A stretch of 64,000 nt of DNA from Pyrocephalus nanus (taxonomy: Eukaryota > Chordata > Aves > Passeriformes > Tyrannidae): assembly GCA_038380795.1 (NCBI GenBank), contig CM076260.1:28802634-28866633 (forward strand). Direction: 5' to 3'. The notes beneath the pieces are model-generated. The model searched no databases and was not told the origin of the DNA. It worked only from the letters and a program-made list of their open reading frames with translations. The position numbers were made by a program, and so were the translations under genes. Positions 26,601 through 38,962 of this stretch are shown here, in pieces. Position 1 is the first letter of the stretch, and each line of letters starts with the position of its first letter.

Positions 26601-29600
26601 CAGGACAGGATGGCAAAGTGAGTTGTACAATCCCTTTATGCTGTGGCCAACATGAAACAAAGTTTATCCCCAAAGAATTTAGAGCAGTATAATCCCATTT
26701 ATATTAGCCACAGGGCCTTTGCTGTCAGTCAGGGATTAAGAGGATTGTCCAATCCTTTTCCCCCTCCACCTTCCTCCTCCCACACACACATTTCCCTCTG
26801 TTGAAGTCCAAAACTGGAGGTGACTTAAGGCTCTCCATTAATTCCTCCTAGAGAGGAATTCTTCTCTAGCTGTATAAAAGGATTTATGACAGCTTTATGC
26901 CCGCAGAGAGGGTCAAAGAATTTGGACTGGATAGAGAACTGTAGCCATTGTATTATAGAAGAAAAAACTGAAAGGAAGGAAATTAATTAGGAAAAACATT
27001 ACTGACCATTCCCAACTGTAATTGGCATTATCATCAAAAAAAGCCTGGGCAAAAATAAAGGACTTCAAAATTTGATTCTGGCTATCCTAACATTTTCTGT
27101 AGTGACCAGATCATTAATATTTAAGCCCTGCCATGAAAGGAAGGAGTTTCAGTCTACAGGGAGGTCCAGTGTTTACTGCAGTAATACCTTCAGATCACAT
27201 CCATAATTCTTCTAAAATTTAGTCTTCATACTTGTCAATCATTTTACTAAAGGTCAATGACGTTTCTTGCAGCATTCATGCAATAAACAAAAGAATAGTC
27301 AAAATAGAAGAAAGAATTTAACCCTTCCTCTGCTGTTATGTTTTTTGAACTGTATCTCATGTCTATTCATTATTGAAGCAGTAAATCTATTTACTCGTCC
27401 TCTTTTTAATTTGCAAAACACTGGTATTGCTGAGTTAAAAAGCAACATACATCTCAGCCTCCAGTGCTACCATAAATATGACATCAACCAGCAATAGAAA
27501 TAGGGAAAAAAAAAAGATCTCAAGAAGAAAGATATTCTTGTTGCCAAGTTCATAATTTATGGTTTATTGACGTGTGTGAAGTATATATTAAGTTTTTGCT
27601 CATCTTTTGTTTGTGCTTGAGTCTAGGATTATTATTATTATTATTATTAAATTTAACATATATTGCTGTCAATTTTTGGTCATTTTAATGCTTACATGTA
27701 CCTAAAATAAATGTAAATTTTAATTAACACATAACCTTATTAGCAAACCCATTTAATGTATCATGTATAAGAAACATTTTAACTCTGGAGAGGTTATCAG
27801 GTAATCAAGGCACCTCTCAGGTAGTTCTCATTACATTGACATGGATACTGTTGCAATTACGGCTTAAACTGTTTCTGCAGGGAAATCCGTGGCTGCAATG
27901 TAATGCAAAACTAGCTTCAAAACAGCTCCCTAGTATGATAAATTAGCCCACACTGAGTTCCGTCCTGCTGCAGCTAGACGGCTGATGACACCCTAACAAA
28001 GTTAAAATTTCTGTCAGCTACATTTCTACAATATTGCACTGGAAGAGTGCAGAAATACCGTGTTTTGAAAAGCATTTTCCTCAAGCAAAATCTTCATAAG
28101 GCAAACTCTACCTAGTAGAATTCTTCTCCAAAATTACAATGAGTAAAAATGGTTATAGTGCCATGAAACTGCCTTGGCCAGTTTAGTCTGTTTTACCTGA
28201 TGAACCAGTGAAGATGTACATTTTCCTAGATGAAGTTGCATTTGCACAAGTATGATTTGCTGACCTGGTTAAATCGGCATAATCCTTTATAACAAATACT
28301 AAATGTAACTTCTTGCATTGTGCCTAATTTTGCAACTGAAACTTGAAAGAGATGAAGTGAATTCCTGATATATAAGCAATGCATAATATATATCCTTTTC
28401 TTATCTTCAGCTTGACTAGAAACTTTTCTTCAGTAATGCTGCAAATTGGATCAAACCACGAGAAAATTTTTCTTTTATGTCCTATCATTAATTCACATCA
28501 TCTTGTCCCAACGCATGATTGTAATTTTCACAGGAGTTTGCTGAGCCATTTTGTTTCTTCTCATTACGTTTTCTTGTGTTAATGAAGCTTATGGATATTT
28601 TGCTACTGACTTCAGTGAGAGAAGAACTGTGGCCTCATTAATATACAGGATTATTTTGTCCAAGTTCAGCAAAGTATCAGTCACCTCTATATGAAATTTG
28701 GTCAAGTTAAAGCGATTTTTGTCTGTGTGAATTTTATAGTTAAATTCCTAGTGATTAGGTGAAGATATATCCTTTTGCTTGTCAAGCAGTTAGTGTTAGG
28801 ACCAGATTAAACTGGTAAACTGTTATAATGTAAAAATAGTTTCCATAAGTTTTATTTAATTTTGTATCCTAAAATGTTTTACTTATATGGTTGTGAGACG
28901 CCTTATGATGTCTCATATTTTGAAATTAATGTCTTTTCAAGTATACTAAACACTAAGGTCAGAAGTTATTTCTGCTTTATTTTTTGTCACTGTGCAGTTG
29001 AATGGTTTGCACTTACTAATTAGTTAAAGTTACTTCTTACTTAAACCTTATTTAAGTCCTTTATATCCCCCAAATTGGCTAAAAAGTGCGTGCAGGTGAA
29101 TTAATGACCTTAATTTTGAGTTCCAGCATGAGTCTGTGGTTGGTATTCCAGTTAAAGATTTTTTAGAGTTTGTGGAAACTTAATTGCACTCTTCAGCTAA
29201 GGTTAGTGGAAAGTACATGTATCTTTTATGAAGGAACAGATAAATTATAATTGGCAGGCTGTAGACAAAATTGACATTCTGCACAAAATGTGATACAGAG
29301 ATGAGAACAGACTGCACAAATTCTTAGCTTTTAAGGATGAAGAAGTTTGGAATGCAAATTGCTAGAGAGAACAGACAAAATTAGAAAGGAAATTTCTCCA
29401 CAAACATTTGGAGAAGAAAGTAATTTTTTAAAAAGTATGATTCAAAATCAAGATATCTTAGTTCCTATTTTTGTTTCTTATTTTCCTGCTTATTCTTAAA
29501 TGAATAGGAGAATCAGATAAAGAAATTAATAGGCTAAGGTCAAAGAAACAGAAACTAATTATTGCTTTTATGTTGAAATTCCTAAAAGGATAGAGGCAGA

Positions 29601-30087
29601 TGTAAAATTTAAAAGTAAGAAGCACCTGGTTTCAAACAGTATTTACCAATGAAATACCATTATATGCCCTATGTTTGGTTATTAACCATAATTTTCATGT
29701 TTTGAATAGAACCAGAGACCCTGAGACTGGTGTTTTTTTAACCATACTTTGAGATTTTTTTGCAAAATATATAGTTGTCTTATTTCTGGAATGAGAGCAA
29801 TTTCCAAAGAGAACACCATCACGCCTAGAAGTTTAGCAAGCCTAAAATGTTTCTTGTTTTATACAAAGCATTACTGTGGAACTTGATTATATAGCAAAAA
29901 ATGAACAATTAACCATATATGATCTGTCCTTTATTTTGTTACCTCATCTCTTTCACTGACAGCAAATAGGCTGCAGAACTGCATCAGTAATAGAGAAAGG
30001 AAAGCTTTCTTAATGTCAAATTAAGGGTATGGTAGTTTATGTCCTTGAAATAATTTTGCTTTGTCTTTTATCTAATTGATTTTTCAG
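23693..30087 (+). other. ADGRB3: ADGRB3 intron (6.4 kb), no mobile element seen
   Basis: This phase-0 intron runs from GTAAGA to TTGATTTTTCAG. I see no CR1 or LTR. It contains a poly(T) tract near 24751-24765 and a perfect (ATT)n run at 27628-27649. The rest is unique AT-rich sequence. Confidence 0.85.
27628..27649. repeat. (ATT)n microsatellite
   Basis: Seven perfect ATT units in an ADGRB3 intron. It is a plausible polymorphic marker. Confidence 0.9.
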
Positions 30088-30156
30088 AACTTCTTTCAAA
30101 TCATTAGTAATCTCTTAGATGAAGAAAACAAAGAGAAATGGGAAGATGCACAACAG
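30088..30156 (+). CDS. ADGRB3: ADGRB3 exon 5 of window: GAIN subdomain A, 23-residue exon
   Basis: This 69-nt exon is phase 0 at both ends and covers window residues 190-212. It reads [15 protein letters not shown], then EKWEDAQQ, an amphipathic helix typical of GAIN A. The acceptor is TTGATTTTTCAG and the donor CAG/GTAAGA, both good. It is too short to stand out as an open frame and was identified by its splice sites, by phase agreement with exons 4 and 6, and by the recalled family sequence. I in place of V at QIVSN is the only difference I noticed from the remembered mammalian form. Confidence 0.96.
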
Positions 30157-30771
30157 GTAAGATTTTACAAAGTGTAATATATAGTTTTTAAAATCAGGTT
30201 AAACATGCACCCTATCAAAAATTCTAAGCAAGAAAAAACTGATCCTTTTCAAAAAGGAGAATTTTCAGGACTCACTGGCTAATTCCTCAGATTAAACTTA
30301 TATTAAGAGTATAAGGTGCTTCTCTTGATTAACAGATTTTTATTACGTTCCATAGGATTATGCACTATGCCTTTGCTTTGGATGTTGTATTAAAGTACAT
30401 ACAAAAGCTGAAAAATGCTATTAAAGAATATCTGCAGTGCTGCTTTTTTTTAAACACATCAGAACTCACCTAAAGACCTCATTTGACACCACCAAAGAAC
30501 TTACAGAACTGTAAACAGTAGACCATTTCTAAAAGGTTGTATTTAGGAGAAGAGTTGTAATCCTCAGACTAACACAGTTCTCAGTTAATTTAGATATGAG
30601 GATAGCATTTTATAAAATAGGAAAATGTAGCAAAAAAAAAAATCACTATTTTATAATAAAAGAGTTTAAAATTCAAATAAGAACAATTTTTTTCTTGGAT
30701 ATGAGAATTTCCTATATGCTTATACCAAGAAATTATAAGGCAATAATTACATCATTATAAAAATATAAGTA

Positions 30772-30796
30772 TTATATTATTATTATAATAATATAA
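30772..30796. repeat. AT-only inverted repeat, 11-bp arms and 3-base centre
   Basis: TTATATTATTA at 30772-30782 is exactly complementary to TAATAATATAA at 30786-30796. It sits in an AT-rich low-complexity stretch and could extrude as a cruciform. Confidence 0.85.
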
Positions 30797-33079
30797 ATAA
30801 TATTTATGTTAATGAACATGACCATAATACCATCAAATTTATTCCGACACAACTAACAGTGACAATGGGGATTAACATAGTTATGTACAGAGGAAAAATC
30901 ATGGAGGTGGTCAAAGCCAGGGAAACATTTTCATATGAAGAATGCTTCAACAAAGCAAGATATTTCAGTATATAAAATAGTCAAGTGCACTTATGTGCAA
31001 TACAAGATTTTAAAATCAGGAGTGGTTAGAAGAATGCGATCCATTATCTTCTTCTACCTCCACTTTGCCTGCTTGTGCATGCTTGTCTACCATCTGTCCC
31101 ACGAAGATCAGGAGATGAATTAAGAGGAAATTCTGAGAACATGGAGGTAAAAGAGGGAAAACAAATCTTCAGTTCCCTCCCTTCCTTGCTGCTGGCAGAA
31201 GAAGTGGTGTTGGAAAACAGAGAAGGGACAAGTTATTTCTACTTTTCCATAGTTTCTTCTCTCTGTCTCACAGATCTGTGTACAGCACTGGTAGGCAGTC
31301 AGGAACCCAAAAGAGGACCAGTATGAGCTGTACACAGGAGCAGTGGGCCCGTAGCTGCCTGGTGATAAAGCTAGGGAGTTCACTAAATCTTAGATTTCTG
31401 AGATATGACCCCCCCAAGAAACCATAATGCTGGTCTTATTACTGTTCTTGTACACTTACACAAGCAGTCTCAATGAAACTTGAGAAGCGACTAACCCTTA
31501 TTACCAGCTAGGAAGGATAAGCAGGACCCCTAAGTATTCCTAAGATTCTTTTTTACTTTCACTATTGAAAGGGAAAAAAATCCTATGCAAAATGTTATTT
31601 TCTATCATATTTTGCATGAAACATTGAAAATCTAGGGTTAAAAAGAATTGGATTTTAAAACAGAAAAAAAATTAAAATTAATACATTCTGTATGAAGATT
31701 TTTTGAGGTTTTTATGTCAAAATCAAGGTAGGAATTGAACTTGAAAAGAATCTGTGCAAGCCGTTATGTCCTGTGAATACAACCCAGTAAAAATACTATG
31801 GTCTAAAGGCGATTCTGTATCTGGTTCAGCCACTGAAACAAATTTTCTGTAATAAAACATTGCAAACCTGAGTGCATTCTAACCAACCTTTTTGCCAGCT
31901 TGCATAGTTTTCTTAAACTCCGCAACTACTGTTAGCATAGATCTCTTAGACTGTTTTCTGTATTCTTTGCTGGAAAGAAAATCTTACTCAATGTCAGCAA
32001 ATTGCTGATTTTCACTCAAGTGTACAGCTGCAATGCCTCAGCACATCTTTTTTTCTAGATTAAATGCTAACACTTGATACCATTAATTACAGGTTGTATA
32101 GGATTCAGATAAGCAGCACTCACTTTAATGCTCACCCTTTTTTTAAGAGCTGATGTAAAGCACCACACAGAGGAAGGCGCTTCAAGTCCACAATGCATAA
32201 GTTTTATACCAGTGTTTCAAAACACCAGAGCTGTTCTGCATATTCTTCATTCACAATTTGCTGGCATCCTATTGATTAACCAGTACTTCAGATAGATAAA
32301 AATGCAGAGTACCTCTACAAGACTAACTGCTCAACAGTTTCTGCTGAAGTTATTACTATAAAATTTTATGTGGAAGAACTAGGGTTTAAAAAATCTCTTC
32401 ACTGAAATTCTTCCTTAGTACATAATCTCTGTGTGTGCTCTGAATGAGATGGATGCAAAAACCACACTTACTGCCTCCGTAACTCATCATTAGGAAAATG
32501 GAAGTTAAATCTCCTTCACCTGAAGCAATATTTGCAACCTGTTAGGATAGTAAATATCACAACAAATTATTCTTCAAAATAGTATTACTGCCCTACCTTT
32601 TATAAAAGATCCATAGAGAAAACAAAGCACATTGTGAAATTCTCTAAGCAATTCCAAGCAGCTATGGATCTAGATAGATAAAGCAAGATAAAGATGGAGT
32701 GCAATATGAAGCAATTTATAGTCTCTATAGGTATTTTTTAGAGTCTGTAGTTCCAGCAGTGGAAAGAATGGGTTTAATTTTGCTCATAAAGTGAAATTTG
32801 GACATCTCACTGATATGAAGAAAAAAGCACCATGAACAGGTCATCCATTATTTTTCTATTACAAAATACTGTATTTTGTAAAGAATTTTTTTATATATGT
32901 GATATGAACAGAACTTTTGAGCTTATTAATAACTGATTTGATCTTTAATGCTGTTTTGCTAATGAATCATTATTGTTGAATATAAAAAAATGTTAATATT
33001 TTTGTGATTGTAGTAGCTTACAGCTTTGCAAATAAAATTTCTTGGAAATGCACTAGTCCTTATCATTTTGAAAGTCTAA

Positions 33080-33583
33080 TTGAGAGGCTACATTCGCAAT
33101 ACTGAGGCTATTGTGTCCAGTTCTAGTGCAAGACATGAACATAATAAAAACAGCCCAGCAGATAACCATGAAGACATTTAGGGGATTAGAGCATCTACTA
33201 TGCAAGGAGAGGCTGAAATATCTGACACTATTTTGTTTAGAAAAGAAAGGTCCTGGCAATAATACGAAATCCTGAAGGGAGGAGGGGAGAAAGAAAGGAA
33301 GACTGAGTCAAGTCTCAGTTGTGTGAAGTGACAGAATGAAAAACAAGAACAAAACTTAAGATACAGAAAATGCCATTTATAAATAAGAAAGACTGGCTGT
33401 AAGAGTGATTGAATGCTAGAACATGTTGTGCAGACAGGCTCTGGGATCTCTATCCTGGGAGACATTCAAAATCCAACTGGATGTGGTTCTGGGCAGCTTG
33501 CTAGAGCTCGTCTTGCTCTGCACAGAGGGTTGAACTAGATGATCTCTACTGTCTCCTTCCAACTTTAGCTATTCTATGATTCT
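33080..33583 (+). mobile_element. CR1 LINE, 5'-truncated 3' fragment, sense
   Basis: About 500 bp of CR1. It begins near GAGGCTACATTCGCAATACT and passes through the ORF2 C-terminal remnant, the TGGGATCTCTATCCTGGGAG 3' UTR block and GTTGAACTAGATGATCTCTA. It ends in ATTCTATGATTCT, a textbook CR1 terminus. It is sense to ADGRB3 and ends about 490 bases before exon 6. No frame survives. Confidence 0.92.
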
Positions 33584-34076
33584 ACTACTCCACATCAGCA
33601 ATGAAAATAGAACTACCAGTAAAAATTTATATTGCTTACACTTTGATTAAATCAACAAAATTTATCATGCTGGAGAGGGCACAGTAAGATTTGCATTCAG
33701 CCATTTGTATCAATAGTTCTGAAGTTACTGAAGAGATCTTCCAGAGGAAGAAAGTATCTTTTAATTAGAATTACTCTGTAATATGAAATGTTTTAACCAT
33801 TAATAAAAGTAATGGCCAATAATTTTTTGGTGCAGTGAGTTAGAGCAAACATTCCACAGTTCCAGCGCAAAGTTGACTTCTCACAACTTTCTGGGAAGTA
33901 GTGTCTGTTTGGATGAGGATTTAATAACAAAATGGTTGTTTTACAGCAGCAGAAAATGTTCTATATTGAAAAATGGGAAGCACAGCTTGACTGTTAGGTC
34001 TCACATTTTATTTGAATTTGCTGCTGTAGAGATTTTGCTATTATAACTAATGACATGTCTGACCTTCCTTTGTTAG

Positions 34077-34185
34077 ATCTATCCGGGCTCAGTGGAGTTA
34101 ATGCAGGTGATTGAAGATTTTATACACATTGTTGGAATGGGAATGATGGATTTTCAGAATTCATACCTAATGACTGGAAATGTAG
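34077..34185 (+). CDS. ADGRB3: ADGRB3 exon 6 of window: GAIN subdomain A, last helices
   Basis: This 109-nt exon enters in phase 0 and leaves in phase 1, covering window residues 213-248. It reads [20 protein letters not shown], then [16 protein letters not shown]. The following valine codon is split (G here, TG in exon 7). The helix is hydrophobic and amphipathic, as expected for GAIN A packing. The acceptor is CTTCCTTTGTTAG and the donor TAG/GTAAGA. V replaces I at PGSIEL compared with remembered mammalian sequence. It is followed by the longest intron of the window. Confidence 0.97.
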
Positions 34186-36437
34186 GTAAGAAATAGAAAT
34201 TTCTTCTATCAAATTTATGACCTATTGAAAATCAGAAAATGCAAGTATGTACTATAGAGTTGCTGCTTTTATCACAATCCAAATTGGGCTGCTCCTCCTC
34301 TTCCAGATTATCTGTTACTTGGTTATCTCCTCTCTGGTTTAGCACACATGGAATGCCTTACACACTGGACTTCTCCGTAATCATATCTCAAGATCTAAAT
34401 GCAAAGTTTCTGAATCAAAATGAGGAAAATACTCATCAGAATACTATGAACTATAGATATATGATAGAGCGTTTCTAGCATATACAGTGTTTCAAATGTT
34501 AATTTATAAAATTGTGCTAATTAGGATAATATTTATATATATTTAATAGCTTGAGAAATGGTTTTTTTGTTGACCTTATATCTTTTAATATTCCATTCTC
34601 CCAAACAACAGTATTTGGATGTTATGCTGTGATAATAATCAGCATAGACAGATAAGCAATAACTAAAAAAGGATTTATTCTTTGCCAAAATAATTTAAGC
34701 CTAGAATTTCTTGCATTAATTCTTCTATGTGTGACAGTTTCAAAATTTCATTCAGATTTATTTTTTCAAACTTTTTTTAAGCTACTGGAATGTTGCCAAG
34801 CATTATAGTCATATAATAACAAAATCAAATATAAAAATGCTTAGCAACTGAATTTCATTTATTAGTAGTCATAAATGCTTCTGCAATATTGCAGCATTCT
34901 ATTAAAAACTCAACCAAAAAATAGTTTGAAAAGCTATTCTCTAAGCATTTTGTCTTTGCTTAGTACCTTCATTATTCATTTAACTTTCTATAGCTGCACT
35001 TTTATAACACCAGGAAAATATTAGGAAGCTATATGTAGTGAACAAATTCAAAATATGTGTTTTTCTGATAGCAAAACTTCTGGTGTCATATTCTGGTGTC
35101 AATATATTCTGTCATATTTTAAGTTAGAATCTTAGTGCATGTCAGTCAGTTCTTCGGCATGTCATTAGAATTAGTTAGAAAATATGATCATTTTGAAATA
35201 GTTGGCAAGAATAAAGCAGGGAAAATGCTGTATTGTCCCCACTGAAAATTTAGCTTTCTGTGCAATAGTAAATATTTATTATTGCTCTTCAGTTCATATT
35301 ATAGAGTGACAGGACTGTAAACACTAGACCCTGTAAGGCACAACCTTGTACTGGGGGCATGTCAAAGGACTCATCAAAAAGCACTCTGGAAGTCTTAAAA
35401 TGTTTAAAATATTTCAGTATGGTTTTAACCAGTTATTTATTATTTTTTTGTTTACTGTTTGTACTGCAGTACCACTTAAAGCTTCTTCCAGTTGTCAGTC
35501 CTTCATTATGCCAGACTGCACAAATTTATATAGAAAAGTATCTTTTCTAAAATGTTTGTTTCATGGCATTTTTATGGCAAAATAAAAAGATGAGCTTATT
35601 TAAGGAGTTGCTTGGTGCATTGTAATGTGAAAAAAAAACCCAAAGTGGAAAATGTTTTAAGAAAATGCATTCAAATAATCTGTGTCTCTATATATTCATG
35701 CCTTTGCATGGGAAACAGCAACATCTTTTCAACTGAGTCAGAAACCATGCTGTGCACTGGCTAGTTTAGATAAATGCAGAATCTTAAGTCTTTTTATTAT
35801 CTTTCTCTGCCTACATATAAGATATTTTTAGGCACTCAGGAGTAGGCCTGTTCTTAACAATAAAACCATCAAAGGAGTAGAAAGAAACTGAGAAAAATAA
35901 AATTAATTTATAGATTTAATCTGACTACCTAGCTCTGCCTTGACATATTGGCATGAATTTATCCTCCCTATGCTTGGTCAACCATCAAAAAAGGATAGGG
36001 TCACTGCTGTGCAGATCATTGACCAGAATACTTGAGCTCAGGTGACATGCTGAGATGGAGACAGAAGGTTCTTATCAGCAAGGAGTAATTTCTTATTTTC
36101 ACTAACAAGGAAGGAATGTGTCTGGAATAATTCAGTTTTAGTGTAGCTGTCCTCAGGGGGTTGGCATAACTGTCTGACTGCCTATGTACTTGGAATTTAG
36201 GAAACATTTATGTTGATCTCAACTGAGAAGAATAAACTATGCAGTTGTTGACTTGTCTTAGCATTAATTATTCTATACCACTGAGAGTTTAAAAATATCT
36301 GAGGTCTTATCTATAACAATATTCTTTTAAATCAACAAACACATTTAATGCAGGAAGTAGATATTGTGCATGAAGGAAACCCAACTATTATCTATATTCA
36401 TCTTTAAACAGACCAATCCAATAGAATAGTTTAAAGA

Positions 36438-37655
36438 ATAGAATCATTGAATGTTTTGGGTTAGAAGAGATCTTTTCCACTCACTCAGATAGCTCAGACC
36501 CACATCCAGTCTGACCCTGAATATTTCCAGGGGTGAGGTATCTACCACCTCTCTGGGAAACCTGTTCCAGTGTTAACCATCCCTGTTGTAGCAAAAATTC
36601 TTCCTTGTATCTAGGCTAAATTTACCCCTTGTCATTTAGCCTGTGTCATGTTGTAACAGACCCTGCTACAAAATTTGTCTTTGTCTTCCTAATGACCCCC
36701 ATTCCAGTAGTGAAAGGCTGCAACAACATCTCCCTGGAGGCTTCTCTTCTTCAGGTTGAACAAGCCCAACTCTCTAAGCCTGTTTTCCTAGGAGAGGTAG
36801 TCCAGCCCTTTGACCATTTTTGTGACCCTCCTATGGACAACTCAAAACAGGTTCATGCCTTTGTTGTGCTGGGGTCTCACCAGAAGGAAGTAGAGAGTGA
36901 GAATCACCTCCCTCATCCAGCTGGCCATGCTTCTTTTGATGCAGCCCATGATAGAGTTGGGTTTCTGGGCTGCAAGCACACATTGCCAGCTCAGGTTCAG
37001 CTTTTCATGCCTCAGTGTCCCCAAGTCCTTCTCAGCAGGGCTGCTCTCAATCAGTTCATACCCTAGGCTACACTGATAACAGGGATTGACCCAACCTTGG
37101 TGCAGCACCTTGCACTTGGCCTGTTTTAACATCTTTTGAGGTTCCCATGGGCCCACTTCTTAGGCTTGTCCAGGTCTCTAGTGTGTCATCCACAGCACTC
37201 AACTTGGTGTCATCTGCAGACTTGCTGAGGGTGCACTTGATCCATTTGTCTATGTCACTGAGGAAGATATTAAACAGTACTTGTCCCAGTACAAACTCCT
37301 AAGGGATACTACTCAACATCAGTGTCCATCAGGACATTAAGCCATGAACCACTACCCTCTGGATGTGTCCATTCAAACAAATCCTCATCCACCAAAGAGT
37401 CCCCTCATCATCTCTCACCAGTTTAGAGGAAAGGATGGTTTGGGGACCATGTCAAAGGTTTAACAGAAGTCACTCCATCATAGAAGTCCACTAGGTTGGT
37501 CAGGCAGGACTTGCCTATGGTGAAGCTGTGTTGACTGTCTCAAGTCACCTCCCTGTCTTCCATGAACCTTCACAGAGATTCTCTGGGGTTCCCAGCCACA
37601 GATGTGAGGCTGACAGCTCAATAGTTTTCAGCATCCAGGAGTCCTACTTATTCGA
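36438..37655 (-). mobile_element. CR1 LINE, 1.2-kb 5'-truncated copy, antisense
   Basis: The 3' terminus is at about 36438, where the + strand reads GAATCATTGAATG then TTTTGGGTTAGAAG. Moving right, the - strand encodes the ORF2 C-terminal region. Recognisable pieces include [22 protein letters not shown] and [20 protein letters not shown] (36842-37156). The catalytic motif region near 37200-37226 reads SADDTK on the - strand. The copy fades at about 37655. Its peptide words match the + strand copy at 56574-57785 better than the copies at 14608 and 47678, suggesting a shared CR1 lineage. Confidence 0.92.
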
Positions 37656-38555
37656 TAGTTTTTTTACCATAAAATATTCTCTCAGTACCTTCACACACTT
37701 TTTGCTGTATTTTCTGTTTCAATTCGCTTTAAAGTTCAGATATGAAAAAAGTGGTGCAGTACTCAATATGAACTGCTGCTTTTTGTCAAAAAAAAATCCA
37801 ATTTTGTAGCAAATTTCACAGTAATGCACTGAGTCCTTTTTTCCTTCTACTAATTTCAGTTTACAAGTTCATTTCTAATTGAATGATATTTCTAAGTGAA
37901 TAGTGGTATATATACAATATGAATATCTATTTTTTTTTGATAAATATGCTAATATCCTGAGATCTGCCACAGAGGGGATTTTATTTTCTCTTCCTTACAA
38001 GACACACAAACAAGTAGCTATGGCTTAAAAAGTTACCACACAAAAGCCACACTCCACATTGTGACTGTTCATTGCATATTCTCAGTTCATGACAAATAGG
38101 AAATGATGAAAATTATCTTAACTATATGGTAGACTATCAAAAGCCACATTATAATATGTTTGGAAATAGCCGAGATACAAAAGGACAGTTGCCATGCTAC
38201 TGTTAAACTTTTCAGTGTAGTGGCTTTTAACTCAAATTTTCATTGCTTCTTCACAAAGCATCAAAAACTGGTTTAAAATCCAGATGATACAATATCTGTA
38301 CTTTATTGGGTTATTTAAGCAGCTCAGTGAAATCATATGTATTTCCATTAAAGCAAGGCCTATCTTCTCTTAGCTGTCCTCTCAAAGATAGAGAATATCC
38401 TATGAAAAACTTAACAAATGTAAAAGAAACAATTTGCTTTGATCATGCATAGCTGGGACAGATGGTATTTGTTTTATTTGTGTGCTCTCAGTTCTGTAGT
38501 AGATTCCTTTAAGAAATGATTAGGTGAAATAAAAGCCTCTGAGAGGAGGTAGAAG

Positions 38556-38609
38556 CCTCCTTCCTCATCCTTCTCCTTCTCTTCTTCTTCCACCTCCTCC
38601 TCCTCCTCC
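38556..38609 (+). repeat. polypyrimidine tract with (TCC)n
   Basis: On the + strand, 52 of 54 bases are pyrimidines, with A only at 38567 and 38592. It ends in a pure TCC run (38593-38609). Confidence 0.85.
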
Positions 38610-38855
38610 GGACCAGCTGAGCAGGCACAGGAAAATGGTAGTGTGAACAAACAGAAGCTTTTGCTACCCCTCAGAGTCCCTTAATTCACTGAAAGCACAG
38701 ACCCATCTGAAAGGATACAACATGTAGAGGGAAAAAAAAAATCTTTCAAACCATGTTATTATTTTCTGTTAGCTAATTGCTTTCAGTTTTGTCTGTTTTG
38801 AAAGTTGAGTTCCTGATTTTAGATTAAGGTAATAATCTTGGCTTTTAATAGCCTT

Positions 38856-38962
38856 TTGGGTTTATTTTGGTTTGGTTTTTGGTTTTTGGGTGTTTTTTTT
38901 GTGTTTTATTTGTTTGTTTGATTGGGGGGGGTGTTTTGGGGGGGGACTTTTTTTTTTTTTTG
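38856..38962 (+). repeat. T/G-rich low-complexity tract with two G8 runs and poly(T)
   Basis: TTTGGTTTGG-type sequence, then G runs of eight at 38924-38931 and 38938-38945, then about 14 T. There is almost no A or C. Confidence 0.85.

Larger units (their letters stand above)
30157..34076 (+). other. ADGRB3: ADGRB3 intron (3.9 kb) with one CR1
   Basis: This phase-0 intron runs from GTAAGA to CCTTCCTTTGTTAG. It contains an AT palindrome (30772-30796) and a sense CR1 (33080-33583) about 500 bases before the next exon. The rest shows no feature I can name. Confidence 0.85.

Noticed and set aside
26871..26880. TATAAAAG sequence as a possible promoter
   Set aside because: A TATA-like word is common in AT-rich intron. 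No initiator, GC-rich flank or downstream exon supports it.
36629..37066. 145-codon + strand frame
   Set aside because: It is the reverse strand of the antisense CR1 at 36438-37655. The genuine CR1 peptide reads on the other strand.
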